Assembly: GCF_014201875.1 (NCBI RefSeq)
Contig: NZ_JACHFL010000001.1
Span: 310,001-374,000 of the forward strand
DNA length: 64,000 nt
Direction: 5' to 3'
Source: Deinococcus humi
GTDB taxonomy: Bacteria; Deinococcota; Deinococci; Deinococcales; Deinococcaceae
In this document: piece after piece, positions 13,327 through 24,724 of the stretch
Layout of the letters: each line of letters opens with the position of its first letter
How positions within the stretch are numbered: position 1 is the stretch's first letter
Translations under genes and position numbers: made by a program
The notes under the pieces: model-generated
Database searches by the model: none
Seen by the model: the letters and a program-made list of their open reading frames with translations, nothing else
What the model was told of the DNA's origin: nothing

Positions 13327-15075
13327 ATGATGGTGCGGATGAGGGGCGGACAGACAGCGGAGCGGAGGCGCGAGGGCGCGCTGTCCGATCTGCTGGACCC
13401 CCACACCTACCGCGCGGCGCTGTACATCTTGCTGGCGCTGCCGATGGGGGTGTTCACGGCGGGCCTGATTACTGGGGGCGTGGTCGGCGGATTGCTCACG
13501 CTGGCGCTGCTGATCGGCGCGGCCTTCCTGCTGGGTTCGCTGTGGCTGGTGGGCGGCCTGGGCGACGTGCAGCGGGCGCTGGCCGGGGTGCTGGGCGTGA
13601 CCTTCGCGCCGCCGCCGTTGACGCCCGCTTCCCGCGGTACGCTGGCATGGTTGCGCAGCACGCTGGCGGACCCGCTGACCTACCGCACGCTGCTGTTTCA
13701 CGTGGTGCAGTTGCCACTGGCGCTGGTGTGCTGGTTGGTGTTGGCCGCGCTGCTGACAACCACGCTGCTGGGGCTGCTGGCGCCGCTATGGACGCTGTAC
13801 CCCACCCTGTTTCCGGTGGTCTGGGGCGAACTGACCCTGTTGCCCGGCCCGCTGGCCACCGCCGGTCTGGTGACCTTAGGCCTGGGGGGCCTGCTGATCT
13901 CGGCGGGCGTGCTGAACCTGATGGGCCGCATGTGGACTCGGCTGGTCGTGGCGCTGCTGTCGCGCGATCCCGGCTACGAGGCCGCCCGGCGCGAGGTGGT
14001 GGCCCTGCGCCGCGCTGCCGGAAGGGTGGCCCTGGGCGACGATCTGGACGCCACCCTGGCGGACCTGACCGCCCAGGCACGGGCGGCGAGCACGGCGCTC
14101 TCCGTGGCGCTGACCGCCCCGGACGGCACGCTACGTGCGGTCAGCGGCCCGCTGGGGCCGGGGCTGGCCGGTCCCCTTGACCGGCTGCCGTCCCAGGGGG
14201 AGGCGGACGTGCGTCTTGTTCAGGGTGGCGGCGCGCTGGCGACCCTGCCCATCACGCTCCCCGCCTCCGCGGGAGCGCTGGAGGGCGGGCAGTTGCAGGG
14301 TGGCACGCTGCGGGCGCTGTATCCGGCGGGTGTGCGCCCCGGTGCGGACGAGTTGGCCTTTCTTCTGAGCATCGCTGATCATGCCGGAACCGCCCAGCAC
14401 GCCGCGCAGCTGATCGAGCGGGCCGGGGCCAGGGCCGGGGAACAGGAACGCGCCAGGCTGGCCCGCGAGCTGCACGACAGCGTGGCACAGGCGCTGTACG
14501 GCATCTCGCTGGGGGCCAAGACCGCCCGCGCCACGCTGGACCGTGACCCGGGGCGCACCCGCGCCAGCCTGGACTACACCATTCGGCTGGCCGAGGGCGG
14601 CGTCTCGGAGATGAAGGCCCTGCTGTTCAGCCTGCGCCCCGACGCACTGGAGGAAGGCGGGCTGGTGGCCGCCCTGGCGCAGCACGCCCACGCGCTGGAG
14701 GCCCGCCACGGCCTGACGGTCCTGGCCCAGCTGGACCGCGAGCCGCCGCTGACGCCCGACGCGCAGGCCGCCGCCTACCGCGTGGCGCAGGAAGCCCTGC
14801 ACAACGTCGTCAAGCACGCCCGCGCGCAGAGGGTATGGCTGGAGGTGGCGCAGGACGGCCCAGCCGTGACCGTCAGCATTCGCGATGACGGGAGGGGCTT
14901 TGATCCCGCCGCCGCCGGACGCGGCACGCTGGGCCAGCGCAGCATGCGTGAGCGGGCGGCGGGGGCGGGCGGCACGCTGGAGGTCCGGAGTGCGCCCGGT
15001 GAGGGAACGGTCATCACCCTGCGCCTGCCCGCCGCCCAGCTCCCGGCGGCCCAGCCGGTAGAGGTCAGGGCATGA
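13327..15075 (+). CDS. Sensor histidine kinase, NarL/LiaS type (HisKA_3)
   Basis: 582-aa membrane sensor kinase. The N-terminal half has about six hydrophobic segments (LYILLALPMGVFTAGLI, LLTLALLIGAAFLLG, LALVCWLVLAALL and others) in an arrangement resembling putative-sensor domains. A GAF-like region follows, then the HisKA_3 dimerisation helix with phospho-acceptor His in RARLARELHDSVAQALYG, and a HATPase_c domain (RVAQEALHNVVKHA, IRDDGRGFDP). A TAGCTT -10 box six bases before the ATG suggests a leaderless mRNA. It overlaps the next gene by ATGA, and a matching response regulator lies one gene downstream. The order kinase / DUF4097 protein / regulator recalls the Lia cell-envelope stress modules of Firmicutes. 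Confidence 0.9.
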   Translation: MMVRMRGGQTAERRREGALSDLLDPHTYRAALYILLALPMGVFTAGLITGGVVGGLLTLALLIGAAFLLGSLWLVGGLGDVQRALAGVLGVTFAPPPLTPASRGTLAWLRSTLADPLTYRTLLFHVVQLPLALVCWLVLAALLTTTLLGLLAPLWTLYPTLFPVVWGELTLLPGPLATAGLVTLGLGGLLISAGVLNLMGRMWTRLVVALLSRDPGYEAARREVVALRRAAGRVALGDDLDATLADLTAQARAASTALSVALTAPDGTLRAVSGPLGPGLAGPLDRLPSQGEADVRLVQGGGALATLPITLPASAGALEGGQLQGGTLRALYPAGVRPGADELAFLLSIADHAGTAQHAAQLIERAGARAGEQERARLARELHDSVAQALYGISLGAKTARATLDRDPGRTRASLDYTIRLAEGGVSEMKALLFSLRPDALEEGGLVAALAQHAHALEARHGLTVLAQLDREPPLTPDAQAAAYRVAQEALHNVVKHARAQRVWLEVAQDGPAVTVSIRDDGRGFDPAAAGRGTLGQRSMRERAAGAGGTLEVRSAPGEGTVITLRLPAAQLPAAQPVEVRA

Positions 15076-16103
15076 CGGTCAGCCCCGGCACCCGCCCCCT
15101 TCTCCCGGTACTCGCGCGCATGGCGCTGGGTCTGCTGCTGGCCGGGGCCGGCGCACTGCTGGCCTGGCAGGGCGTGACGGTCAAGCCCACCCCCGGCATG
15201 GGCACCGAGACCACCCCGCTGAGCGTGGCGCTGGACGGCCCCCTCCCCAACGATCTGGCACGGACGGCAGAGCTGAAGATCGACGGGGACCGCACCAACC
15301 TCAGCGTGGGGGCGCTGCCCGCCGGAAGCGCACTTGTGGTGGGCGGACAGGTCACCCACCGCGCCCGCAATCCGGTACAGCTCAGCGTCAGCCGGACCAA
15401 CGGACAGCCGGGCAGTCAACTGAACTTTGGGCTGACCATGCGGGTCCAGTCGCTGGATCGCCCCGGCGTGACTGTGGCCTACCCCGAACCCGTGCAGCAC
15501 GTCATTGCTTTGAAAGCAACGCGCAGTATTCCGCTGACCTTGAGCACCCGCACCGTGGGCGGCGACCAGACGCTTGACCTCTCAACGCTGCGCCTGCGGG
15601 CGCTGAATGTCCGCAGCGTCAGTGGCGATCAGCTCGTGACCCTGCCCGCGCGGGCGGGGGGCCCCTTCGCGCTGGTCAGCACGTCCGGGAGTATTGGCGT
15701 CACCGCCCCCGCGGGCGCGTCACCGGAAGCGGTGCGCGTCAACACGGTCAGCGGCGCCCTGACGCTGAATCTGGCCGCGGCCACCACCGGCACGCTGGGC
15801 GCCGGCGCCGCCAGCGGGGACGTGGCCCTGACCTTGCCCGCCAGCTTCTCGCGTGGCACGGTGACCACCGCCAGCGGCGACGTGACGGTGAACGCTCCGG
15901 CAGGCACGCATGGCAATCTGGACATCCGCACCCAGAGCGGCGACGTGACCCTGCGCGCCGCCCCTGGCCTGCGCCTGCGCGTGCGTTTCACAGACCGCGA
16001 AACCCTGAGCCTGCCCGCCGCCCAGCTGCCCGCCAGCGCCCCTGATCTGGACGTGTTCATCGACGCGCCGGGCGACCATTTCAAGCTCGAATCCCTGCCC
16101 TGA
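15072..16103 (+). CDS. Membrane-anchored DUF4097-like beta-solenoid protein (LiaG-like)
   Basis: 343 aa. One N-terminal transmembrane helix (MALGLLLAGAGALLAWQGV) anchors an outside domain. The second half is a run of short beta repeats with recurring SGDV/TxSGxV turns (VRSVSGDQLV, LVSTSGSIGVTAP, VNTVSGALTLN, TASGDVTVNAPAG, TQSGDVTLRAAP), the DUF4097 right-handed beta-helix pattern also found in LiaG. It is translated from an ATGA overlap with the histidine kinase and precedes the response regulator, so it probably modulates or senses for that system. This role is inferred from position and from the Lia analogy; direct signalling activity is unknown. Confidence 0.75.
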   Translation: MTVSPGTRPLLPVLARMALGLLLAGAGALLAWQGVTVKPTPGMGTETTPLSVALDGPLPNDLARTAELKIDGDRTNLSVGALPAGSALVVGGQVTHRARNPVQLSVSRTNGQPGSQLNFGLTMRVQSLDRPGVTVAYPEPVQHVIALKATRSIPLTLSTRTVGGDQTLDLSTLRLRALNVRSVSGDQLVTLPARAGGPFALVSTSGSIGVTAPAGASPEAVRVNTVSGALTLNLAAATTGTLGAGAASGDVALTLPASFSRGTVTTASGDVTVNAPAGTHGNLDIRTQSGDVTLRAAPGLRLRVRFTDRETLSLPAAQLPASAPDLDVFIDAPGDHFKLESLP

Positions 16104-16128
16104 TCCCCCACCCTAAAGGAGAAGCTCC

Positions 16129-16782
<654 letters not shown>

Positions 16783-16863
16783 GGCAAGTTCCCGGCTGGA
16801 GGCCCTCCCGCTGTGTCGGCAACGACAACCCGGACGGCTCGTTCACATCCCCAGTCAACAAGA

Positions 16864-16892
16864 GGCAGGGGACGCCATACACGCCCCCTGCC
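16864..16892. terminator. Hairpin between response regulator and hemQ (convergent)
   Basis: Perfect 8-bp stem (16864-16871 with 16885-16892), 13-base loop, between converging genes. There is no strong T run on either side. Confidence 0.5.
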
Positions 16893-16909
16893 ATGTCAGT
16901 AAGGAAAAC

Positions 16910-18762
<1,853 letters not shown>

Positions 18763-18979
18763 ACCCTGTACTCTTCCACCGCTTCCGGGGGAGGGATGAC
18801 CCCGAACGAGCGGTCAGGCTGGGCAAAAAAGCGCCGGGCTTGAGGGCGGCCTCATAAACTTAGGCCCTGAACTTAACCCTTGCACATGTAAGAAAACTGT
18901 CATACTGCGGCATTCACCACACACCAATTTCAACCCGTCCGCCGCCCAACCCACTGTTGTCCGATTGACCTGGAGACCC

Positions 18980-21331
18980 ATGACTCGAAAGTTTGCTTCC
19001 CTGACGGCTGGCGTGTCCCTGCTTTTGCTGGCGGCCTGCTCGCAGACGCCGGCCCCCACCGCCGGCAACCCTGCACCCCTGCCCGCCGACAGTCCCTACG
19101 CCAATGGCGCGCAGTATCCCTGGAGTGACCGGCTGGACAGTGCGGCTGCAGACCCCTACGCCGACGGACGCAGCTACGACTGGGCCTCGCCCACCGCCGC
19201 CTCCGGCCTGAATCCGCAGGCGCTGGGCAGCGGCCAGAACTTCCTGTCCGATCTCCAATGGACTTCCGCCACCAGCGGCTGGGGCCCCATCGAACGGGAC
19301 CGCAGCAACGGTGAACAGGGCCAGAAGGATGGGACTACCCTCAAGGTTGGGGGACGTAGCTTCGCCAAGGGGCTCGGGGTCCACGCCGCCTCGGAGATCA
19401 AGTACGCGCTGGGCGGGCAGTGCAATACCTTCACGGCCTTCGTGGGCATCGATGAGGAGGTCCGGGGGCTGGGCAGCGCCCAGTTCAAGGTGTTCGGCGA
19501 CGACACACTGTTGTTCGACAGCGGGCTGCGCCGCGGCCGAGACCTGAGCCTGCCGGTGAACGTCAGCGTGGCCGGCGTCAAGGAATTGAGGTTGGTGGTC
19601 TCGGACGGCGGGGACAACAACTACTACGATCACGCCGACTGGGGTGAGGCGGCGGTGGAATGCGCGGCGGCGCAGCCAGTCGGCGACGTTGTGCTGAGTG
19701 CGCTGCCCTATGTCTCGGCCACCAATGGCTACGGGCCGGTGGAATTCGATCGCAGCAACGGCGAAAAGGCGCAGTTTGACGGCAAGCCACTGACCATCGG
19801 TGGACAGGTCTTCGCTAAGGGACTGGGCATGCATGCCTCGTCCAACTTTGCCGCTGCTCTGAACTATGACCTGGGGGGTGCGTGCACCACCCTGACGGCG
19901 AGCATCGGCATCGACGACGAGGTGGGGGACCGGGGCAGCGTGGTGTTTCAGGTCTACGGTGACGGCAAAAAGCTGTTTGACAGTGGTGTGGTGCGGGGCA
20001 GCGAGGCGGCCCGGAGCATTGCCGTAGACGTGAAGAAGGTCAAGGCGCTCAAGCTGGCCCTGCGCGATGCAGGCGACACCATGAACTACGATCACGCCGA
20101 CTGGGCCGACGCCCGGCTGAAGTGCGGGCTGGGCACAGGCGGTCAGCCCGGCGCCCTCGACCCCTCCTTCGGCAGCGGGGGGCGTGTCAATGCGGGCGGT
20201 GTCGACGTGGTGGCCGAGGACGGCGGAGTGGTGGTCGTGCTCGACAGCAATTTCAAGGTGACCCGGCTGTCGCCCTCCGGCACGGTTCTGGCCCAGAGTG
20301 CCCTGATGTCCGGTGGAGTTGCCAGGGCCATTGGCCGGCAGACCGATGGCAAACTTGTCGTCGTGGGCCAGATCAACGATGAGATGGCCGCCGTGCGCTA
20401 CCTGAGCAACCTGACTCTGGACTCCAGTTTCGGCGTGGGCGGCGTGGTGAGGCTGACGCTGAGCCAGCCGGGCGACCTCATCAGCAACAACGATGGCGTC
20501 ACCTCGGGGTCAGGGGCCAGGGACGTCGTCCTTCAACCGGACGGCAAGATCGTGTTGGGAGGCTACGCTGCGCGGCGGTTTGACGCGCCTGACTCGCCAT
20601 TCACGGCCCTGGACTTCGCCCTGGTCCGGCTGCAGGAGGACGGCACCCCTGACCCTGGGTTCGGTCAGGCGGGCAGGGTCTTTACCGCGTTCGAGACTCT
20701 GCCCGGCTTCGACTTCACCTCGTATTCCAACGACGACATCTACGGCCTCGCCCTCCAGTCCGACGGCAGGATCGTGGCGGCGGGACTGTCCGAATCTGGA
20801 GGAGCCAGCCCCGCGATCCTGGCCCGCTACCTGCCTAACGGGCAACTCGACGCCTCATTTTCCGGCGACGGTATTGCGCTAGGCGGCGACAGCGGGTACG
20901 CCGTCTTCCGTACCCTCGCCATCGGGCCGGACGGTCAGATCGTCGCGGGCGGCGCGGACGCGCGCTTCTTTACCTCTCCGTTTCTCCAGCAGTTCGGCCC
21001 GGACGGAACAGGTGGGGTGAGCGTCAAATTTCAGTTTACCGACGCGGGAAACCCGGACTTTCAGCGGGCCATCGTCACCTCGCTGGTTCCAGAAAGTGAC
21101 GGCAGCATTGTGGTGGGCGGCTACCAGGAAGCCGACATCTACCTTGCCCGCTTCACGTCCACGCTGACGCGGGACACCTCGTTCGGGACCCTCCCTGAGG
21201 GCGCAGTCCGGCTCGGCACGGGCAACCTCGTCTCGCTCACCACCAGCACTGACGGCAAGATTGTCGCGACCACCGTCACGGAGTTCGTTGAAGGTACGCC
21301 CGGGCAGGGCACCTATCGCCTGTTCCCCTGA
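18980..21331 (+). CDS. Surface lipoprotein with two NPCBM-like domains and delta-60-type repeats (copy A)
   Basis: 783-aa predicted lipoprotein: signal peptide with lipobox LLLAAC (Cys20). A short repeated linker follows (DSPYANGAQYPWSD, then ADPYADGRSYDWASP). Next come two NPCBM/NEW2-type domains, each opening with a W/Y-T/S-x-x-S/N-GWGP-x-E-x-DRSNG motif, containing KGLGxHA, and closing with DHADW. The C-terminal half contains repeats of the form LDPSFGxGGxV and LQPDGKIVxGGY, the delta-60 pattern that usually builds a beta-propeller. NPCBM domains bind carbohydrate in glycosidases. No catalytic domain is visible, so a cell-surface binding role is inferred. GGAG precedes the ATG. A close paralogue follows. 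Confidence 0.85.
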   Translation: MTRKFASLTAGVSLLLLAACSQTPAPTAGNPAPLPADSPYANGAQYPWSDRLDSAAADPYADGRSYDWASPTAASGLNPQALGSGQNFLSDLQWTSATSGWGPIERDRSNGEQGQKDGTTLKVGGRSFAKGLGVHAASEIKYALGGQCNTFTAFVGIDEEVRGLGSAQFKVFGDDTLLFDSGLRRGRDLSLPVNVSVAGVKELRLVVSDGGDNNYYDHADWGEAAVECAAAQPVGDVVLSALPYVSATNGYGPVEFDRSNGEKAQFDGKPLTIGGQVFAKGLGMHASSNFAAALNYDLGGACTTLTASIGIDDEVGDRGSVVFQVYGDGKKLFDSGVVRGSEAARSIAVDVKKVKALKLALRDAGDTMNYDHADWADARLKCGLGTGGQPGALDPSFGSGGRVNAGGVDVVAEDGGVVVVLDSNFKVTRLSPSGTVLAQSALMSGGVARAIGRQTDGKLVVVGQINDEMAAVRYLSNLTLDSSFGVGGVVRLTLSQPGDLISNNDGVTSGSGARDVVLQPDGKIVLGGYAARRFDAPDSPFTALDFALVRLQEDGTPDPGFGQAGRVFTAFETLPGFDFTSYSNDDIYGLALQSDGRIVAAGLSESGGASPAILARYLPNGQLDASFSGDGIALGGDSGYAVFRTLAIGPDGQIVAGGADARFFTSPFLQQFGPDGTGGVSVKFQFTDAGNPDFQRAIVTSLVPESDGSIVVGGYQEADIYLARFTSTLTRDTSFGTLPEGAVRLGTGNLVSLTTSTDGKIVATTVTEFVEGTPGQGTYRLFP

Positions 21332-21366
21332 CGCGTCCGTCCGATTACCAACACCCGCCTGTTCAT

Positions 21367-21397
21367 AGGCCGTCCGGGAAAGCCACCCGAACGGCCT
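21367..21397 (+). terminator. Terminator-like hairpin after lipoprotein copy A
   Basis: 12-bp stem (21367-21378 with 21386-21397, one mismatch) with a loop of seven bases, followed by GTTGCTGT. It lies 35 bases after the stop codon. Confidence 0.6.
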
Positions 21398-21855
21398 GTT
21401 GCTGTCGTCGACAGCTGAGGATCACGCCGCGGCGGATCGCCCTATGCACATTGCATTCAATTCCAAAACAGGCGGGAAAGCGCCGTAGGTTCTTCGGTTC
21501 CACGCAACACGTCTTTTTTGCGTCTCCTTCCACTCGGGTTGCTGTTGGCACTTCAACGGTCCCCCTTGCCACCTGAACCCACCACTGCCCCGCTGTTTGC
21601 CATTTACGCGAAAGCGGTCGTAGGCAGGTGGGGCAACAGTGTCCCTTCGGCCTCCCGAACCGCAGAGCGGTTGGCCGCCGCGTCCTTGTGCCATGGGGAA
21701 GAGTACAGCCCGCAGACATCCTTCTGGGCCAGGCCTCTCCACCTTAAGTCGCTATTCACCCCGCTGGTCTGGGGCTACCATCTGAGACGTAGACATCCGC
21801 CGGACTCTTCTTGCTGAGCGTTCCTCACGTCTTCTCAACTGGCTGGAGAATCGAT
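21398..21855. other. Spacer between the two lipoprotein genes
   Basis: About 460 bases separating two close paralogues. The only coding trace I see is on the minus strand: a CPTC motif in one frame and, directly next in another frame, YDRFRVNGKQRG, which together resemble the zinc-ribbon start of IS1-type transposases (see separate entry). Otherwise no gene is supportable. A GGAG ribosome-binding site for copy B lies at the right end. Confidence 0.4.
21422..21690 (-). pseudogene. Possible decayed transposase N-terminal fragment
   Basis: Read on the minus strand, one frame gives KGHCCPTC and the next frame continues AYDRFRVNGKQRGSGGFRW. Joined by one frameshift this follows the C-P-x-C ... 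NGK-x-x-G ... R-Y/W order of the N-terminal zinc ribbon in IS1-like transposases. No second Cys pair, DDE domain or terminal repeats were found, so this is at best a short remnant and may be chance. Confidence 0.2.
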
Positions 21856-24195
21856 ATGCCGACCCCGTCTGTCCCACTGCTGCTCGGCTGCGCCGCCCTG
21901 ATGCTGGTGGCCTGTTCGCCAAAGCCCGCCCCAGCACCGTCCAAACCACCACCGGAAGTCAGCCAGCCCGCAAAGGACCCCTACGCGGGCGGCCAGCAGT
22001 ATCCCTGGAGTGACCAGTTAGACACCCACGAGGCCGATCCCTATGCGGACGGACGACGTTACCCCTGGACTTCACCCACGGCGGCGTCGGGCCTGGAAAC
22101 CCACTCCCCGGAAGACAGCCAGAACTTCCTGTCCAGGCTGCCGTGGACGTCTGCCACCAACGGCTGGGGGCCGGTGGAGCGGGACCGCAGCAACGGCTGG
22201 CAAAATCCTGGGGACGGTGCCCCGCTGAACATCGCTGGACGTCGCTTCACCAGAGGGCTGGGGGTCCATGCTGCTTCCGAGATCAGGTACGCGCTGGGGG
22301 GGCAATGCTCCACCTTCACGGCCTTTGTGGGCGTCGACGACGAGGTCGGCGGACGGGGCAGCGTGCGCTTCAGGGTTTTCGGCGACGCCGTGCTGCTGTT
22401 CGACAGTGGCGTCCGCCGCGGTGGCGAGCGGAGCCTGCCCGTCAACGTGGGCGTGGCCGGGGTCAGGGAACTGCGCCTCGTGGTCAGCGACGGAAGCGAC
22501 GACAACACCTACGATCACGCCGACTGGGGTGACGCGGCATTGACCTGCGCCGCCACGCCACCGGACACCGACGTCTTCCTGAGCGACCTGGCCTACGTGT
22601 CGGCCAGCAACGGGTGGGGGCCGGTAGAACTCGACCGGAGCAACGGTCAACAGGGTCTGCGCGACGGCGGGACGTTAAGTCTCCGGGGGCAGACCTTCGA
22701 CAGGGGCCTGGGTGTTCATGCTCCTTCCACCCTCGAATACGACCTGGGCCGCGCCTGTACGGCCTTCAGCGCCCACCTGGGCCTGGACGACGAGGCCGGG
22801 GGCCGGGGCAGCGTGGAATTTCAGGTCTTCGGTGACGGCAAAAAGCTGTATGACAGCGGCGTGGTGCGGGGCGACGCTCCGGTGCAGCTGGCCGGGGTGG
22901 ATGTCACGGGGGTCCAGGCCCTCAAGCTGGTCGTCACGAATGGGGGCGACGACATCAACGACGATCACGCCGACTGGGCCGGTGCCCGGCTGAGGTGCGG
23001 GCTGAGTACAACTGGCACGCCCGGAACCCTCGATCCCGACTTCGGCAACGGGGGCCGGGCGGACGCAGGGGGCGTCGATGTCGTGACCGAGGACGACGGC
23101 GCCCTGGTGGTCCTGGACGCAAACTTCGGGGTCACGCGGCTCTCAAAGTCCGGCGTGGTGCTGGCCCAGGGAGCGGCCACCCTGGACGGCGAGGCCAGTG
23201 CCCTGGCCCGTCAACCGGACGGCGGGCTGATTGCCGTGGGCCACTCGGACGGTCAGATCACCGCGCTGCGCTACCGCCAGGATCTGACCCTGGACCCGAC
23301 TTTCGGCCAGGGGGGTGTAGTCCGGCTCAGCCTGGGCACGCCCGGCCATTCCGCCGACAGCGATTCGGTTCGCTCGGCGGCCACCGATGTGGCGGTGCAG
23401 CCCGATGGCAAGATCGTGCTGGTGGGGTACGCCGCGCGGCCCTATTCACCCTTCCCCGACGTCACGCTCTCGGACGATGATTTCGCTGTCGTCCGGCTGG
23501 ACAGCGGGGGCACACCCGATTCCAGCTTCGGTCAGGGGGGTGTGACCATCACCGCCCTGAACGGGCAACTGGGGGCCATGGAAGAATCTTCGGACCGCCT
23601 GTACAGCATGGTGCTGCAACCGGATGGGCGCATCGTGGTGGCCGGAGAGGCCCATTACGACGCCAACAACTACAGCGCGGTGGTGGCGCGCTATCTGAAC
23701 AATGGAACGCTGGACCCGGCCTTCGCGCAGGACGGCGTTGCTTACGGGGATCTCGGTGAGCGCAACACTTTCCATGCGGTGGCCCTGGCTCCGGACGGCA
23801 GCATCGTGGCGGGCGGCGGCACACGGCGGTTTTTCACCAGCGCCCTGCTCCAACGCTTCAGTGCGGACGGCGTGGCCGGACCAGCGGTTCACTTCCAGTT
23901 CAAGGAGCCCGAAAATCCACTGGCCTATCAGACTGTCGTGACCACCCTGCTCACTCGGGAGGATGGCAGCGTCATCCTGGGCGGCTACGAGGACGGCGAC
24001 ACCTACGTCTCCAGATTCGATCAGACCCTGACGCAGGACCCGACTTTCGGAAACGCGCCGCAGGGCAATCTGCGGGTCAGTCCTGGTCTGGTGATCGCTC
24101 TGACCAGGGCTGCCGGGCGCAGCTTCATCGCAACGACGGCTCAGGCTACCGCTACCGGAACCGAGGGGCGGGGCACGCTGCGCCTCTTCTACTGA
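21856..24195 (+). CDS. Surface lipoprotein with two NPCBM-like domains and delta-60-type repeats (copy B)
   Basis: 779-aa paralogue of the preceding lipoprotein with the same architecture: lipobox LMLVAC (Cys20), Pro-rich linker, repeated DPYAGGQQYPWSD / ADPYADGRRYPW element, two NPCBM-type domains (WTSATNGWGPVERDRSNG and YVSASNGWGPVELDRSNG, each ending in DHADW), then LDPDFGNGGRA / VQPDGKIVLVGYA delta-60 repeats. Identity to copy A looks high over the NPCBM domains and lower toward the C-terminus. GGAG lies seven bases before the ATG. The two copies are separated by a terminator and about 520 bases, so they may be transcribed separately. Expected to be anchored at the cell surface; the ligand is unknown, probably carbohydrate. 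Confidence 0.85.
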   Translation: MPTPSVPLLLGCAALMLVACSPKPAPAPSKPPPEVSQPAKDPYAGGQQYPWSDQLDTHEADPYADGRRYPWTSPTAASGLETHSPEDSQNFLSRLPWTSATNGWGPVERDRSNGWQNPGDGAPLNIAGRRFTRGLGVHAASEIRYALGGQCSTFTAFVGVDDEVGGRGSVRFRVFGDAVLLFDSGVRRGGERSLPVNVGVAGVRELRLVVSDGSDDNTYDHADWGDAALTCAATPPDTDVFLSDLAYVSASNGWGPVELDRSNGQQGLRDGGTLSLRGQTFDRGLGVHAPSTLEYDLGRACTAFSAHLGLDDEAGGRGSVEFQVFGDGKKLYDSGVVRGDAPVQLAGVDVTGVQALKLVVTNGGDDINDDHADWAGARLRCGLSTTGTPGTLDPDFGNGGRADAGGVDVVTEDDGALVVLDANFGVTRLSKSGVVLAQGAATLDGEASALARQPDGGLIAVGHSDGQITALRYRQDLTLDPTFGQGGVVRLSLGTPGHSADSDSVRSAATDVAVQPDGKIVLVGYAARPYSPFPDVTLSDDDFAVVRLDSGGTPDSSFGQGGVTITALNGQLGAMEESSDRLYSMVLQPDGRIVVAGEAHYDANNYSAVVARYLNNGTLDPAFAQDGVAYGDLGERNTFHAVALAPDGSIVAGGGTRRFFTSALLQRFSADGVAGPAVHFQFKEPENPLAYQTVVTTLLTREDGSVILGGYEDGDTYVSRFDQTLTQDPTFGNAPQGNLRVSPGLVIALTRAAGRSFIATTAQATATGTEGRGTLRLFY

Positions 24196-24245
24196 CGCTG
24201 GCGGCCATCCAGGGACCGCCGGGCCAGATGCTCTAGGCTGGGACC

Positions 24246-24644
24246 ATGCTCAAACATGTGTCGTTCATCACCGCTGATCTGGACGCTGTCCTGGCCTTCT
24301 ATGAACGGCTGGGCGGCGTGGCCGAGAAGAACCTGACCACCGCAGAGGGCCACCGGCGCGCGGTCCTGCGCCTGGACAGTGACTCAGACCGCCAGGATGG
24401 GGGGGGAGGCCGCCTCCAGTTCTTCCAGGTAGCAGGCGAGTTGCCGAATTCGCACGCCCACTGGGCCGAACATATCGCGCTGTTCGTGACAGACCTGCGC
24501 GCGCTGCTTCCCATCCTGCGGGCGGCGGGCGTGACGGTCAGCCGGGACCTGACCCCCAGCCCCAGCGGACGGGATATGGCCTTCGTGCTCGACCCTGACG
24601 GGCGGCAGGTCGAGTTGCTGGAGGCCGGCGCGACGCGGAACTGA
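24246..24644 (+). CDS. VOC-superfamily protein (glyoxalase/bleomycin-resistance fold)
   Basis: 132 aa with two beta-alpha-beta-beta-beta modules: MLKHVSFITADLDAVLAFYERLGG at the start, HIALFVTDLRALLPILRAAGV in the second module, and VLDPDGRQVELLE at the end. Metal-binding candidates are His4, a mid-chain His and the Glu in VELLE. The family includes glyoxalase I, dioxygenases and antibiotic-binding proteins, so no specific reaction can be assigned. TAGGCT six bases before the ATG indicates a leaderless monocistronic mRNA. Confidence 0.85.
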   Translation: MLKHVSFITADLDAVLAFYERLGGVAEKNLTTAEGHRRAVLRLDSDSDRQDGGGGRLQFFQVAGELPNSHAHWAEHIALFVTDLRALLPILRAAGVTVSRDLTPSPSGRDMAFVLDPDGRQVELLEAGATRN

Positions 24645-24724
24645 GCACGAGGCCAGCCGTTGGTCAATCCCCGGGACGGAATGACCTGGCTCAATGCCCT
24701 CTGCCCCTTCCAGTCCGGCGCGCT

